From assembly GCF_942548115.1 (NCBI RefSeq), contig NZ_OW824151.1:2666001-2730000 (forward strand): a stretch of 64,000 bases of DNA. Reading direction: 5' to 3'. Every line of letters begins with the position of its first letter. The stretch's first letter is position 1. The position numbers and the translations under genes were made by a program. The notes under the pieces were generated by a model. It saw only the letters and a list, made by a program, of their open reading frames with translations, made no database searches and was not told the origin of the DNA. Of this stretch, positions 27,346 through 35,836 are shown in pieces. This DNA is from Aeromicrobium sp. Leaf245 (lineage in GTDB: Bacteria; Actinomycetota; Actinomycetes; Propionibacteriales; Nocardioidaceae).

Positions 27346-28346
27346 CGGCAGACCTCCGAGTAGGGGCCGTCGGTGGAGCCGAGGTTGATCAGCTCACCAC
27401 CGACCTCCACCCCGAGGTTGCAGATGTACATGTTGAGCCAGGTGCCGTAGGACATCGGTCGGGCGAACGCGCCGGTGGCGGTCGGCACGGCGGCCAGCAT
27501 GGTCTGCAGCTCGCCCATGTTGTCGGCGAACAGCGCCGCGGTGGTGCGCAGCGCCGTCGTCACCCGGGCGACGTCGGGGCGGGTGTCCTCGACGAGGTCG
27601 GCCGTGACCCGGGAGAGCTCGGAGATGCCGTCGATGGACTCACCGATCGTGGTGCGCTGCTCGGCCAGGCCGGTCATCAGCGCCCGCAGCTCCCCGACCG
27701 TGGCGGTGAGGTCGTCCTCGCGGTCGACGAGGTTCTCGAGCACCGGGGTGAGGTGGGTGAGGACGTCGGTGACGACCGCGTCCTTGTCGGCAAGGTTGCG
27801 CGTGAGCGTCGCCGTCTCGTCGAGCAGGCTCTCCACCGTGCCGCCCTCCCCCTGGAGCACCTTGACCACCGACTCCGCGAGCTGGTTCACGTCCTCGGGC
27901 CGGAGCGTCTCGAAGAGCGGCTCGAAGCCGTTGAGCAGCGCGGTGAGGTCGAAGCCGGCGCTCGTGCGCGACGTCGGGACGACGCTGCCCGGCTCCAGGG
28001 CCGTGCCCCGCTCACGGCCGGGCAGCAGCGCCAGGTACCGCTGGCCGAGCAGGTTCTGGTAGCGGATCACCATGCCCGTGGTGTCGGTCAGACGCTGCCC
28101 CTCCCCCACGGACACCCGCACGCGGGCGGTGTCACCACCGACGAGCTCGATGCCGTCGACGCGACCGACCCGGACACCGGCGGCGCGCACGTCGTCGCCG
28201 ACGCGCAGCCCGCTGACCGAGGTGAAGTCCGCCACGTAGGTCCGGGTGGTCCCCTCCGTCCTGTTCAGCATCGTGTTCGCGAGCACCACGAGGACGAGCA
28301 CGCACACGGTGGCGAAGGTGACGAGCTTGACGACGGTGGCCCTCAT
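27342..28346 (-). CDS. MCE family protein, second of six (MceB position)
   Basis: The 334-residue protein has a signal anchor (about 7-27), an MCE domain (about 35-115: VADFTSVSGLRVGDDVRAAG, YQNLLGQRYLALLPG) and a helical region, ending with paired Cys (NMYICNLG, YSEVC). The frame extends to 28511 but ATG 28346 overlaps the mceA stop (ATGA). Confidence 0.9.
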   Translation of the reverse strand: MRATVVKLVTFATVCVLVLVVLANTMLNRTEGTTRTYVADFTSVSGLRVGDDVRAAGVRVGRVDGIELVGGDTARVRVSVGEGQRLTDTTGMVIRYQNLLGQRYLALLPGRERGTALEPGSVVPTSRTSAGFDLTALLNGFEPLFETLRPEDVNQLAESVVKVLQGEGGTVESLLDETATLTRNLADKDAVVTDVLTHLTPVLENLVDREDDLTATVGELRALMTGLAEQRTTIGESIDGISELSRVTADLVEDTRPDVARVTTALRTTAALFADNMGELQTMLAAVPTATGAFARPMSYGTWLNMYICNLGVEVGGELINLGSTDGPYSEVCR

Positions 28347-29572
28347 CGGTCGCCGCCCTCCAGGTAGGGGCGCCCGAGGAGCTCGGCGACACCACCCTGG
28401 GGGGCGGCCTCCAGCTCGTCGAGCATGTCGCGGAGCTCGGCGACCAGGGCGTCGTCGGCGGGCGTCGCGGTGTTCGTGCCGCTGCCGGTCGAGCCCGGCG
28501 TGCCACCGCACCGCGGGCCGCGGGCCGTCCCGTAGGTGGGGCAGTCCGACGCGGTGTACGGCGCGTCGTCGCCGGTCTTGATGAAGACGTTCGTCGACAT
28601 GTAGGAGCCCTGCGAGAACGTCTTGGCCTGCTTGGCGGCGAAGTCGACGAACGAGGTGAAGCTGTCGGGCAGACCGGCGCGCTCGTCGTACATGGCGTCG
28701 ACCACGACCGCGGCACCGTCGAGCGCCTCGACGAACGGGTCCCCGACGGCGTCGAGCGCCCGACGCCCCTCGCCCACGAGGGCGTTGCTCCCGGCGAGGA
28801 GCGTGGTGAGCTGCGCCCGCTTCTGCACGATCGTGCGGCTCGTCACGAGCGCGTTGCGCGTGGCGTCGAGCAGCTGCGGCGACGTCTCGGCCAGCGTCGT
28901 CATGTTCTGCGCGAACAGCTCGAGGTCCTCGCGCAGCAGCGGCAGCCGGGGCTCCAGGCGGCCGAGGTAGCCGGAGACCGTCTCGATCGTGCCGCCGAGC
29001 TGGTCGCCGCGGCCGTCGAGCGCCGTCGCGAGCGCACCCAGGGTGGCCGACAGCTCGGCCGGCTCCACGGCGGTGAGGATGCGGTAGGAGCTGTCGAGCG
29101 TGTCCTGCAGCTCGAGCGTCTCGGCGTCCCGGGCCTGCTCGATGGCGGCACCGGCTCGCAGGGTGCCGCGCTCGCTCCGGGGTCGGACCAGGTCGACGTA
29201 GGTCGTGCCGAACACCGTGGCGGGCAGCACGCGCGCCGTCACCTGCGCCGGGACCTCACGTGCGTGCCGCTCGTCGATGCGCAGGTCGATCCGCACCGAG
29301 GGGTCGGCACCGTCGGCCGTCGTGCCCGGCTCCTGGGTGATCGAGGTGACGCGTCCGACGATCACGCCGTCGAGCTTGACGTCCGAGCCCGGGACGAGCG
29401 ACCCGCCGGCGTCGTCGACGAGGGCGTGCGCCGTCGTGTCGTCCGCCAGGGCACCTCGCGACACCGCGGCCAGGGCCGCGCCCACGAGCACCAGGAGCAC
29501 CACGAGCACGAGGCCGCGGCGCACGAGGACCGCGCGGCCGGGGTCGTCGGGATCGATCGTCGTCAGGTCCAT
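28343..29572 (-). CDS. MCE family protein, first of six (MceA position)
   Basis: This 409-residue protein opens the mce gene series directly after the two permease genes. A cytoplasmic stretch precedes one membrane helix (about 19-43). The MCE domain follows (about 45-135: LVDDAGGSLVPGSDVKLDGV, ARVLPATVFGTTYVDLV), then long helices and a low-complexity Thr/Ser/Gly segment before the C-terminus. The substrate (cholesterol, fatty acid or other lipid) cannot be told from sequence. ATG 29572 lies 7 nt after the yrbEB stop. The matching ATPase (MceG/Mkl) is not in this window. Confidence 0.9.
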   Translation of the reverse strand: MDLTTIDPDDPGRAVLVRRGLVLVVLLVLVGAALAAVSRGALADDTTAHALVDDAGGSLVPGSDVKLDGVIVGRVTSITQEPGTTADGADPSVRIDLRIDERHAREVPAQVTARVLPATVFGTTYVDLVRPRSERGTLRAGAAIEQARDAETLELQDTLDSSYRILTAVEPAELSATLGALATALDGRGDQLGGTIETVSGYLGRLEPRLPLLREDLELFAQNMTTLAETSPQLLDATRNALVTSRTIVQKRAQLTTLLAGSNALVGEGRRALDAVGDPFVEALDGAAVVVDAMYDERAGLPDSFTSFVDFAAKQAKTFSQGSYMSTNVFIKTGDDAPYTASDCPTYGTARGPRCGGTPGSTGSGTNTATPADDALVAELRDMLDELEAAPQGGVAELLGRPYLEGGDR

Positions 29573-29579
29573 CGCCGCA

Positions 29580-30419
29580 TCACCCCGCGATCCGGACGCC
29601 GGGGTCGCCGCCCCAGAAGAGCAGGGTGAGCACCATGTCGAGCAGGACCACGACGACGATGCTGGCCCGGATCGCCCGGCCCGTCGCCTCGCCGACACCC
29701 TGCGCCCCACCGCTCGCGGTGAACCCGAACCAGCAGTGGATGAGCGTCACGGCAGCGGCGAACACCAGGATCTTCACGACCGACAGCAGCACGTCGCGCA
29801 GGGCGACGAACGAGGTGAAGTAGTGCTCGAACGTGCCCGGCGGTTGTCCGAAGATGAACGTGACGGAGAGCTGGGTCGCCAGGTACGAGCCCGCCAGCCC
29901 GATCAGGTAGAGCGGAAGGATCGCCGCCATCGCCGCGACGAGCCGGGTGGTGACCAGGAAGTGCAGGGGCGGGACCGACATGACCGCGAGGGCGTCGATC
30001 TCCTCGTGCACCCGCATCGATCCGAGCTGTGCGGTGAAGCGACAGCCGACCTGGGCGGCCAGGGCGAGCGCCGCGATGAGCGGGGCGAGCTCGCGCGTGT
30101 TCACGACCGCGGACACGAAGCCGGTCAGAGGTGCCAGGCCGATGGTCTCCAGCCCGTTGAAGCCCTCGATGCCCAGGGAGGTCCCGGCCGACAGGGACAG
30201 CAGCACCATGACGCCGACCGTCCCGCCCCCCACCAGCAGCGCACCGGTCCCCCAGCTGATGTCGGAGAGGATCCTGAACGTCTCGAGCCGGTAGGTGCGC
30301 AGCGTCGCGGGGATCGCCCCCACCACCTTCGCGACGAAGGTCAGCTGGGCCCCCATCAGCTCCAGCGCGTTCCCCGGCGCCGCCATGGCGCGCCGGCCGG
30401 CGCGTTCCAGGCCGCTCAT
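29580..30419 (-). CDS. MlaE/YrbE-family permease B
   Basis: The 279-residue inner-membrane permease has about five to six helices and the conserved MlaE region VNTRELAPLIAALALAAQVG followed by QLGSMRVHEEIDALAVM, the cytoplasmic loop that contacts the ATPase. With YrbEA it forms the permease dimer of the Mce lipid importer. ATG 30419 overlaps the yrbEA stop (ATGA). Confidence 0.92.
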   Translation of the reverse strand: MSGLERAGRRAMAAPGNALELMGAQLTFVAKVVGAIPATLRTYRLETFRILSDISWGTGALLVGGGTVGVMVLLSLSAGTSLGIEGFNGLETIGLAPLTGFVSAVVNTRELAPLIAALALAAQVGCRFTAQLGSMRVHEEIDALAVMSVPPLHFLVTTRLVAAMAAILPLYLIGLAGSYLATQLSVTFIFGQPPGTFEHYFTSFVALRDVLLSVVKILVFAAAVTLIHCWFGFTASGGAQGVGEATGRAIRASIVVVVLLDMVLTLLFWGGDPGVRIAG

Positions 30420-31267
30420 GCCATCCTCTGCGGCACGAGCATGACGTAGCCCTGGGTGATCACGACGTTGACGACGGCCAGGGCGATGACGCTGATCACC
30501 ACGCTGGCGTTGACGGCGTCGGCGACGCCCTTGGGGCCGCCCTGCGCCGACAGACCCTTGTGGCACGCCACGATCGTGGCGATGAAGCCGAAGATCGCGG
30601 CCTTGGCCTCGGCGAGCAGCAGGTCGGAGGGCTGGGCGAAGCTCGTGAAGGACCCGATGTAGGTGCCCGAGCTGACGTCGCCGGACCCGACGTTGAGCGC
30701 GTAGCCGGTGGTCATGGCGGTGGCGGCCACCACCACGTTGAGGAGCAGGCCGACCGTGACCGCTGCGACCATGCGCGGTGCCACGATGCGCTGCGTCGGG
30801 TTGAGTCCCATGACCCGCATGGCGTCGATCTCCTCGCGCACGGTCTGCGAGCCGATCTGGGCACAGATGGCCGAGCCGACGGCTCCGGCCATGAGGAGCG
30901 AGGTGACGAGCGGCGCGCCCTGGCGGAGCACGCCGATGCCGTTGACCGCCCCGGAGAACGAGACCGCACCGATCTGCGACGCGACCGCACCGACCTGCAC
31001 CGCCACGATCACGCCGAACGGGATCGCGACGAGGATCGTCGGCAGCAGGGCCACGCGCGTCATGAACCAGGCCTGCTCGACGTACTCGCGCCAGGCGAAC
31101 CGGCCGCGCAGGATGTCGACGACGGCGAAGCGCAGGGACCCGAGGCCGAGGAGGATCATCTCGCCGAAGGTCTCGAGGCCGGCGTTGCCGGAGGCACGCA
31201 GGCCCGTGGCGGTGCGCGCCAGGCGTCCGGAGGCCGCGCCTGGGGGCACCGACGTGTCCGCGCTCAT
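30416..31267 (-). CDS. MlaE/YrbE-family permease A
   Basis: This 283-residue permease is the first gene of the mce operon. The MlaE core LRQGAPLVTSLLMAGAVGSA and IGSQTVREEIDAMRVMGLNP, including the EEID motif, is intact. About five helices are visible. ATG 31267 follows GGGAGG at 5 nt, a normal leadered start in contrast to many neighbours. The promoter and an inverted repeat lie just upstream (31290-31318). Confidence 0.93.
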   Translation of the reverse strand: MSADTSVPPGAASGRLARTATGLRASGNAGLETFGEMILLGLGSLRFAVVDILRGRFAWREYVEQAWFMTRVALLPTILVAIPFGVIVAVQVGAVASQIGAVSFSGAVNGIGVLRQGAPLVTSLLMAGAVGSAICAQIGSQTVREEIDAMRVMGLNPTQRIVAPRMVAAVTVGLLLNVVVAATAMTTGYALNVGSGDVSSGTYIGSFTSFAQPSDLLLAEAKAAIFGFIATIVACHKGLSAQGGPKGVADAVNASVVISVIALAVVNVVITQGYVMLVPQRMA

Positions 31268-31289
31268 CCGACCTCCCTCACCGCCGCAG

Positions 31290-31318
31290 ATGATACCTGT
31301 ACGAAGGTACTAGTTCAG
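31290..31318 (-). promoter_or_regulatory. mce operon promoter with overlapping inverted repeat
   Basis: On the minus strand, a TATCAT -10 hexamer (31290-31295) is spaced 17 nt from a weak -35-like CTGAAC (31313-31318). An inverted repeat TACCT (31294-31298), 6-nt spacer, AGGTA (31305-31309) covers the -10 and spacer, a good position for a repressor such as a TetR- or GntR-family Mce regulator. No regulator gene adjoins it. Confidence 0.5.
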
Positions 31319-31433
31319 GGCCTCTCGGGGAAGAGAACGAGCCAGGAAGGCGTGGGTCACGTCACACGGCCCGGCGCAGCGGACCGTTCGGACGGTCGCG
31401 GACGGCCCCCACGGCAGCGCACGGGACCCGCGG

Positions 31434-31453
31434 CGACGGCGGGAGCGCCGTCG
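31434..31453 (-). terminator. Possible terminator after prmC
   Basis: Seven-bp arms CGACGGC (31434-31440) and GCCGTCG (31447-31453) with a 6-nt loop lie 13 nt past the prmC stop. It is weak but well placed to end the rpmE/prfA/prmC transcript before the mce operon. Confidence 0.4.
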
Positions 31454-31465
31454 GCGGGGCGAGCC

Positions 31466-32323
31466 TCAGGGGCGACGGGCGGTGAGGAAGCGGGGCCGGT
31501 CCGCGAGGTCCACGTGGTCACGCACGTCGGACCAACGTCCGGCGAACACACCGGGGGCGGACTCGCCCTGCGCGTCGGCGTGCTCGGCCCCGACCGAGCC
31601 ACCCGGGCGCAGCAGCCGCCACGCGGCCTGCTCGAGCGCACGCATGGCGTCGAGACCGTCGTCGCCCGACCACAGCGCGAGCGACGGGTCGTGGTCGCGC
31701 GCCTCGGGGGCGACGCTCTCCCAGGCCTCGAGCGGGATGTACGGCGGGTTGCAGACGACCACGTCGACGGTGCCGTCGAGGTCCGCGAACGCCTCGAAGG
31801 CGTCCCCGAGTCGAAGGTCGATGCCGGTGTCGCCCAGGTTGCGCTCGGCCCAGCCGTAGGCGGCCTCGTCGAGCTCGACGGCGTGCACCCGGGCCCGCGG
31901 CACCTCGTGCACGATCGACAACGCGATGGCGCCCGAGCCGGTGCAGAGGTCCACGACCACCGGCGGCTCCTCGCGTGCGGCGACGACGGCGGCCGCCTGC
32001 TCGACGGCCCACCCCGCGAGCAGCTCGGTCTCGGGACGGGGGACGAAGACCCCCGGGCCGACCTCGAGGTCGACGTAGCGGAACCCGGCCGAGCCGGTGA
32101 GGTGCTGCAGCGGGACCCGCCGGGCCCGCGCCTGGACCATGTCGCGGTACACCTGCGCCTGGGGACCCTGCGGCCGTGCGGTCAGGAGCAGGCCGCGTGG
32201 CGTCCCGGTCACGTGGGCGAGCAGGATCTCGGCGTCGACCCGCGGCGACGCGACGCCTCCGGCCGTCAGCGTGTCCGTGGCCTCGTCCAGGAGCCGCTCG
32301 GCCTGGCTGCGCACTCGGCTCAC
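31466..32323 (-). CDS. prmC: Release factor glutamine methyltransferase PrmC (HemK)
   Basis: The 285-residue SAM-dependent enzyme methylates the Gln of the GGQ motif in release factors. SAM-site residues [15 protein letters not shown] and the catalytic NPPY in [13 protein letters not shown] are present, with the helical N-terminal domain in residues 1-85. The start overlaps the end of prfA, its substrate's gene (ATGA), the conserved arrangement. In many actinobacteria sua5 follows directly; here the mce operon lies between. Confidence 0.95.
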   Translation of the reverse strand: MSRVRSQAERLLDEATDTLTAGGVASPRVDAEILLAHVTGTPRGLLLTARPQGPQAQVYRDMVQARARRVPLQHLTGSAGFRYVDLEVGPGVFVPRPETELLAGWAVEQAAAVVAAREEPPVVVDLCTGSGAIALSIVHEVPRARVHAVELDEAAYGWAERNLGDTGIDLRLGDAFEAFADLDGTVDVVVCNPPYIPLEAWESVAPEARDHDPSLALWSGDDGLDAMRALEQAAWRLLRPGGSVGAEHADAQGESAPGVFAGRWSDVRDHVDLADRPRFLTARRP

Positions 32324-33387
32324 GCTCTCGTCCCGTCGACCGACTCGAGTCGTTCGGCGAGGTCGGAGTCCACGAGGGAGCCGATCACGTCGTCGAGCGC
32401 GCCGTCCATCACGGCATCGAGGTTGTAGGCCTTGTACCCGGTGCGATGGTCGGAGATCCGGTTCTCGGGGAAGGTGTAGGTGCGCACCCGCTCCGAGCGG
32501 TCCATGGTGCGGATCTGGGACCTGCGGGCGTCCGAGGCCTCGGCGTCCGCTGCGGCCTGGGCCGCCTCGAGCAGCCGCGCCCGGAGGATCCGCAGGGCCT
32601 GCTCCTTGTTCTGCAGCTGGCTCTTCTCGTTCTGGCAGCTCACCACGAGGCCCGACGGCAGGTGGGTGATGCGCACCGCCGAGTCGGTCGTGTTCACGCT
32701 CTGACCACCCGGGCCGGAGGACCGGAAGACGTCGATGCGCAGGTCGGCGTCGTGGATCTCGACGTCGACGTCCTCGGCCTCGGGCAGCACCAGGACGCCG
32801 GCCGCCGACGTGTGGATCCGTCCCTGCGACTCGGTGACGGGGACGCGCTGCACGCGGTGCACCCCGCCCTCGAACTTGAGCAGCGCGTACGGTGCCTGAC
32901 CGGGCTCCGGCGTGCCCTTCGCCGCGACCGAGGCGGTGACCGACTTGTAGCCACCGAGAGCGGACTCCGTGGCGTCGATGATCTCGACCCGCCAGCCCTT
33001 GCGCTCGGCGAACCTGGTGTACATGCGCAGCAGGTCGGCGGCGAAGAGTGCCGACTCCTCGCCACCCTCCCCGCCCTTGACCTCCAGGATCACGTCCTTG
33101 CCGTCGGCGGGATCCCGCGGGACGAGCAGGCGCTGGAGCCGCTCGGCGAGGGCTGCACGCGTCGCCTCGAGCTCGGCCGCCTCGTCGTCGAGCTCGAGCT
33201 CACGCGCGGCCTGCAGGTCCTCGACCGCCTGCTGCCACTCGCGGTAGGTGCCCACCACGGCGCCGAGCTCGGCATACCGCCGGCCGACGCGCTTGGCACG
33301 GCCGGCATCGGCGTGCAGGGCGGGATCGGCCATCTGCCGCTCGAGCTCGGCGTGCTCGGCGACCAGGCCCTCGACAGCCTCGAACAT
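32320..33387 (-). CDS. prfA: Peptide chain release factor 1
   Basis: This 355-residue RF1 recognises UAA and UAG. The catalytic GGQ lies in [14 protein letters not shown], and the stop-codon reading loop has the P-x-T form in [17 protein letters not shown], which marks RF1 rather than RF2. ATG 33387 follows AGAGGA at 7 nt. The open frame to 33609 is not used. Downstream prmC overlaps it by 4 bases. Confidence 0.96.
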   Translation of the reverse strand: MFEAVEGLVAEHAELERQMADPALHADAGRAKRVGRRYAELGAVVGTYREWQQAVEDLQAARELELDDEAAELEATRAALAERLQRLLVPRDPADGKDVILEVKGGEGGEESALFAADLLRMYTRFAERKGWRVEIIDATESALGGYKSVTASVAAKGTPEPGQAPYALLKFEGGVHRVQRVPVTESQGRIHTSAAGVLVLPEAEDVDVEIHDADLRIDVFRSSGPGGQSVNTTDSAVRITHLPSGLVVSCQNEKSQLQNKEQALRILRARLLEAAQAAADAEASDARRSQIRTMDRSERVRTYTFPENRISDHRTGYKAYNLDAVMDGALDDVIGSLVDSDLAERLESVDGTRA

Positions 33388-33428
33388 GGCGATCCTCTCG
33401 TGCCCTCGGCGTCTCGACGACGCGTCCG

Positions 33429-33492
33429 GTCCCTGGGCCGGCGGCCCTGGGACGACGACGCCGACCCGTCCCTCGAGGGATCGGGTCGGCGT
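33429..33492 (-). terminator. Tandem hairpin terminators after rpmE
   Basis: Two hairpins follow the rpmE stop. The first (33458-33492) has an 11-bp outer stem ACGCCGACCCG/CGGGTCGGCGT plus an inner TCCCTC/GAGGGA. The second (33429-33453) pairs 10 of 11 bases. They would separate rpmE from prfA. Confidence 0.75.
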
Positions 33493-33502
33493 GTCGGAGG
33501 AG

Positions 33503-33709
33503 CTACTTCTTGCCGTAGCGCTTCTCGAACCGGGCCACGCGGCCGCCGGTGTCGAGGATCTTCTGCTTGCCCGTGTAGAACGGGTGGCAGGCCGAGCACA
33601 CGTCGGCACGGAGGGATCCCTCGGTGGCGGTGCTGCGGGTGGTGAACGAGTTGCCGCAGGTGCAGGTGACCTGAGTCTCGACGTACGTGGGGTGGATGTC
33701 GCGCTTCAT
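33503..33709 (-). CDS. rpmE: Ribosomal protein L31 (zinc-binding form)
   Basis: The 68-residue 50S protein keeps the zinc-binding Cys pattern: CxC in [11 protein letters not shown] and CxxC in [15 protein letters not shown]. This is the C+ form normally used under zinc-replete conditions, while a Cys-less paralogue would usually be under Zur control elsewhere. ATG 33709 follows GAGAGGA. The remaining 33710-33881 holds no gene. A TTGACC/TTGGGT -35-like region occurs near 33792-33802. Confidence 0.97.
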   Translation of the reverse strand: MKRDIHPTYVETQVTCTCGNSFTTRSTATEGSLRADVCSACHPFYTGKQKILDTGGRVARFEKRYGKK

Positions 33710-33881
33710 GATGTCCTCTCGTCGGTACTGGGTCGGACCGCGGCGCGGGCCGTGAACCAGGACCAAGGCTGGATTCTGCCAGGGGCACCCTGGTCAACCC
33801 AAATCGTGCCCCGTCTGTTCCCCACCCCGATGCCCGTGACCGGCGCGCCGCGCCCGCCGGTGCGTGGGGTGGAGGACCCGC

Positions 33882-34364
33882 TCAGGAGGCGAGCAGGGCC
33901 TCGATGTCGGAGGCGATCTTCTCGGGCTTGGTGGTCGAGCCGTACCGCTTGACCACGTTGCCCTCGGTGTCGATGAGGAACTTGGTGAAGTTCCACTTGA
34001 TCTTGTTCCCGGCGAACCCGCTCTTCTCGCTGCGCAGCCACTGGTAGAGCGGGTGCGCGTCGTCGCCGTTGACCTCGACCTGCGAGAACATCGGGAAGCT
34101 GACCCCGTAGTTCCGCTCGCAGAAGGCGGCGGTGTCGTCGTCGGAGTCGGGGTTCTGCCCGCCGAACTGGTCGCACGGGAAGCCCAGCACCACGAGGCCG
34201 CGGTCGGCGTAGCTCGCGTAGAGCTCCTCCAGGCCGGCCAGCTGTGGTGTGAAGCCGCACTGGGTCGCCGTGTTCACGACGAGCAGCACCTTGCCCCGGT
34301 AGTCGGCGAGCTCGCGCGGGGTTCCGTCGATCGCGTTCGCGGTGAAGTCGTATGCAGTGGTCAC
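33882..34364 (-). CDS. Glutathione peroxidase family (Cys-type) peroxidase
   Basis: The 160-residue thioredoxin-fold peroxidase has the catalytic Cys in NTATQCGFTPQ, the Gln in FPCDQFGGQNP and Trp-Asn in KIKWNFTKFLID, the complete catalytic tetrad. Cys replaces selenocysteine. Bacterial Cys-type enzymes usually accept electrons from thioredoxin, and actinobacteria make mycothiol, not glutathione, so the name describes the family only. The GTG start at 34364 lies 6 nt after TAGGAT, implying a leaderless mRNA. It lies between rpmE and the DUF1059 gene, apart from the otherwise housekeeping neighbourhood. Confidence 0.93.
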   Translation of the reverse strand: MTTAYDFTANAIDGTPRELADYRGKVLLVVNTATQCGFTPQLAGLEELYASYADRGLVVLGFPCDQFGGQNPDSDDDTAAFCERNYGVSFPMFSQVEVNGDDAHPLYQWLRSEKSGFAGNKIKWNFTKFLIDTEGNVVKRYGSTTKPEKIASDIEALLAS

Positions 34365-34370
34365 GCGCTC

Positions 34371-34376
34371 ATCCTA
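34371..34376 (-). promoter_or_regulatory. -10 box for leaderless peroxidase gene
   Basis: Minus-strand TAGGAT ends 6 nt before the GTG at 34364. A divergent TACGAT box at 34465-34470 probably drives the DUF1059 gene, whose leader carries GAGGGAG. Confidence 0.45.
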
Positions 34377-34529
34377 GGTTCACGGCCCGAGCGCCGCAGG
34401 AGTCCTCGATCCTGCACACACCTCCTGATCCCGCGAAAGCCCGACGAGGCGGCGCACCCCGCCCTACGATGTCGGCACGGCGGTGGATGGGGAGCCATCC
34501 AGCAGGGACGCCGGGACGAGGGAGTCGTC

Positions 34530-34715
34530 ATGAAGTCGTTCGCCTGTGGGGACGTCGTCCCCGGGTGCACCGCCCGGTGGGAGGAGCCGTCCGACGAGGC
34601 CGTCCTCGCGCGCGTGGCCGACCACGCTGCGGCGGTCCACGGCCTGGTGGAGGTCCCGGCCGAGCTGGTCGCGGCGGTCCGGGCCTCGATCCGCACCACA
34701 CCCGCACCCGTCTGA
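34530..34715 (+). CDS. DUF1059 small protein
   Basis: The 61-residue protein begins MKSFACGDVVPGCTARWEE, with the two Cys and the later HAAAVHG typical of DUF1059, a family of small possible metal-binding proteins of unknown role. ATG 34530 follows GAGGGAG. The TGA overlaps the ATG of the EAL-like gene by one base (TGATG), so the two are translationally coupled. Confidence 0.8.
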   Translation: MKSFACGDVVPGCTARWEEPSDEAVLARVADHAAAVHGLVEVPAELVAAVRASIRTTPAPV

Positions 34716-35788
34716 TGTCCGTCGCACCCTGGGTCGTCTCGACGCCCCAGCGGATCGATGCCGACGTCGCCTTCAGTCCGATCCTCGACCTCGCGCGCGG
34801 CGTGGTGGCCGGCTACCAGACGGTGGCCTCCCCGGTGGGCGCACGCCGGTCGCAGGACGTCGTCGACGACCCGTGCTCGATCATGACCGCCGCTCTCGCG
34901 GCCGCGGCGACGTTGCCCCCCGACACGTTCCTGACCGTCCCCCTGGGGCTGGGCGACGGGGGCCCCGGCGACCTCGACGACCCGGCGCTCATGTCGGTCC
35001 TGACGTCACGCGGCGACCTGTCCGGCGTGGTGCTGGACCTGCGCGCCGTCCCCGAGGACGTGGGCGCCGCACCGACAGCCCGCCTCGAGGGTCTGCGCGA
35101 GGCGGGCGCCAGCGTGGCGCTCGGGGGCGAGCAGGCGGCCCAGCCCACGCTGCGCAGCGTCATCCGCTTGCGTCCCTCGATCGTCCGGCTCGGCCGCGCC
35201 TGGGTCGAGGGGATCGAGCACAGCGCGGAGAAGCGGGACGCCATCGAGGTGACGGGCACCATGGCCGCCCAGCTGGACGCCTGGCTGCTCGCCGAGGGGG
35301 TCAGCACGGCCGCGGAGCTCCGCACCCTCTCCGAGCTCGGCGTCCCGCTGGCTCAGGGACCGCTCGTCGGCCCGGCCCGACGGGTGTGGCAGAGCGCCGC
35401 GCCCCAGGCTCATCGAGCCCTGCCCCGGGACCGGGCACCGGCCGGGGACGGCGTCCTTCGCGACCTGGTCCGCCGTGCCTACACGACCGACGACGTCGGC
35501 TCGGCCCGATCGGTGCTGGCGGAGACGGTCGGCTTCGAGGTCGTCGTCGCCGTCGACGAGCACCGGCGTCCGCACGCGGTCCTGATCAAGGACGACCACG
35601 GGCGGTGGCAGTCCAGCGACGTGCTGGCCGTGCACGTGGACACCCCGCTCGGCGACGCCGTCGCCCGGGCGATGGCACGCCCGCGCAGCACCCGGTTCGG
35701 GCCGCTGGCGTGCACCGACTCCGCGGGCGGGTTCCTCGGCGTCCTCCACCTGGAGGACCTCATGACCCACCTGGCCGGCCGGGCCTGA
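34715..35788 (+). CDS. Degenerate EAL-domain protein with C-terminal CBS-like region
   Basis: The 357-residue protein folds like an EAL domain in residues about 15-225: SPILDLARGVVAGYQTV aligns with the EAL strand, and LLAEGVSTAAELRTLSELGV and LAQGPLVGPA match the end of the domain. The catalytic Glu of 'EAL' is replaced, the DDFG motif reads LGGEQ, and the catalytic-Lys strand reads IVRLGRAWV. It is therefore unlikely to cleave cyclic di-GMP. Residues about 245-357 look like the CBS-type or sensor region found after some EAL domains (VGFEVVVAVDEHRRPHAVLI). It could bind the nucleotide as a receptor or act by protein contact. It is coupled to the DUF1059 gene. Confidence 0.75.
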   Translation: MSVAPWVVSTPQRIDADVAFSPILDLARGVVAGYQTVASPVGARRSQDVVDDPCSIMTAALAAAATLPPDTFLTVPLGLGDGGPGDLDDPALMSVLTSRGDLSGVVLDLRAVPEDVGAAPTARLEGLREAGASVALGGEQAAQPTLRSVIRLRPSIVRLGRAWVEGIEHSAEKRDAIEVTGTMAAQLDAWLLAEGVSTAAELRTLSELGVPLAQGPLVGPARRVWQSAAPQAHRALPRDRAPAGDGVLRDLVRRAYTTDDVGSARSVLAETVGFEVVVAVDEHRRPHAVLIKDDHGRWQSSDVLAVHVDTPLGDAVARAMARPRSTRFGPLACTDSAGGFLGVLHLEDLMTHLAGRA

Positions 35789-35818
35789 GCGGGCTCGCGG
35801 ACGCATCCGCGAGCCCGC
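35789..35818. terminator. Bidirectional terminator
   Basis: A perfect 13-bp stem (35789-35801 with 35806-35818) with a CGCA loop starts right after the EAL-like stop and lies 18 nt from the end of rho on the other strand. Confidence 0.88.
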
Positions 35819-35836
35819 CCGACCGACGACCGGTGC

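Noticed and set aside
30560..32428. 622-codon plus-strand frame across yrbEA and prmC
   Set aside because: It runs through two well-supported genes and an intergenic promoter, has shadow composition and no start signal.
33882..34364. Selenoprotein form of glutathione peroxidase
   Set aside because: The catalytic codon encodes Cys, not an in-frame TGA.
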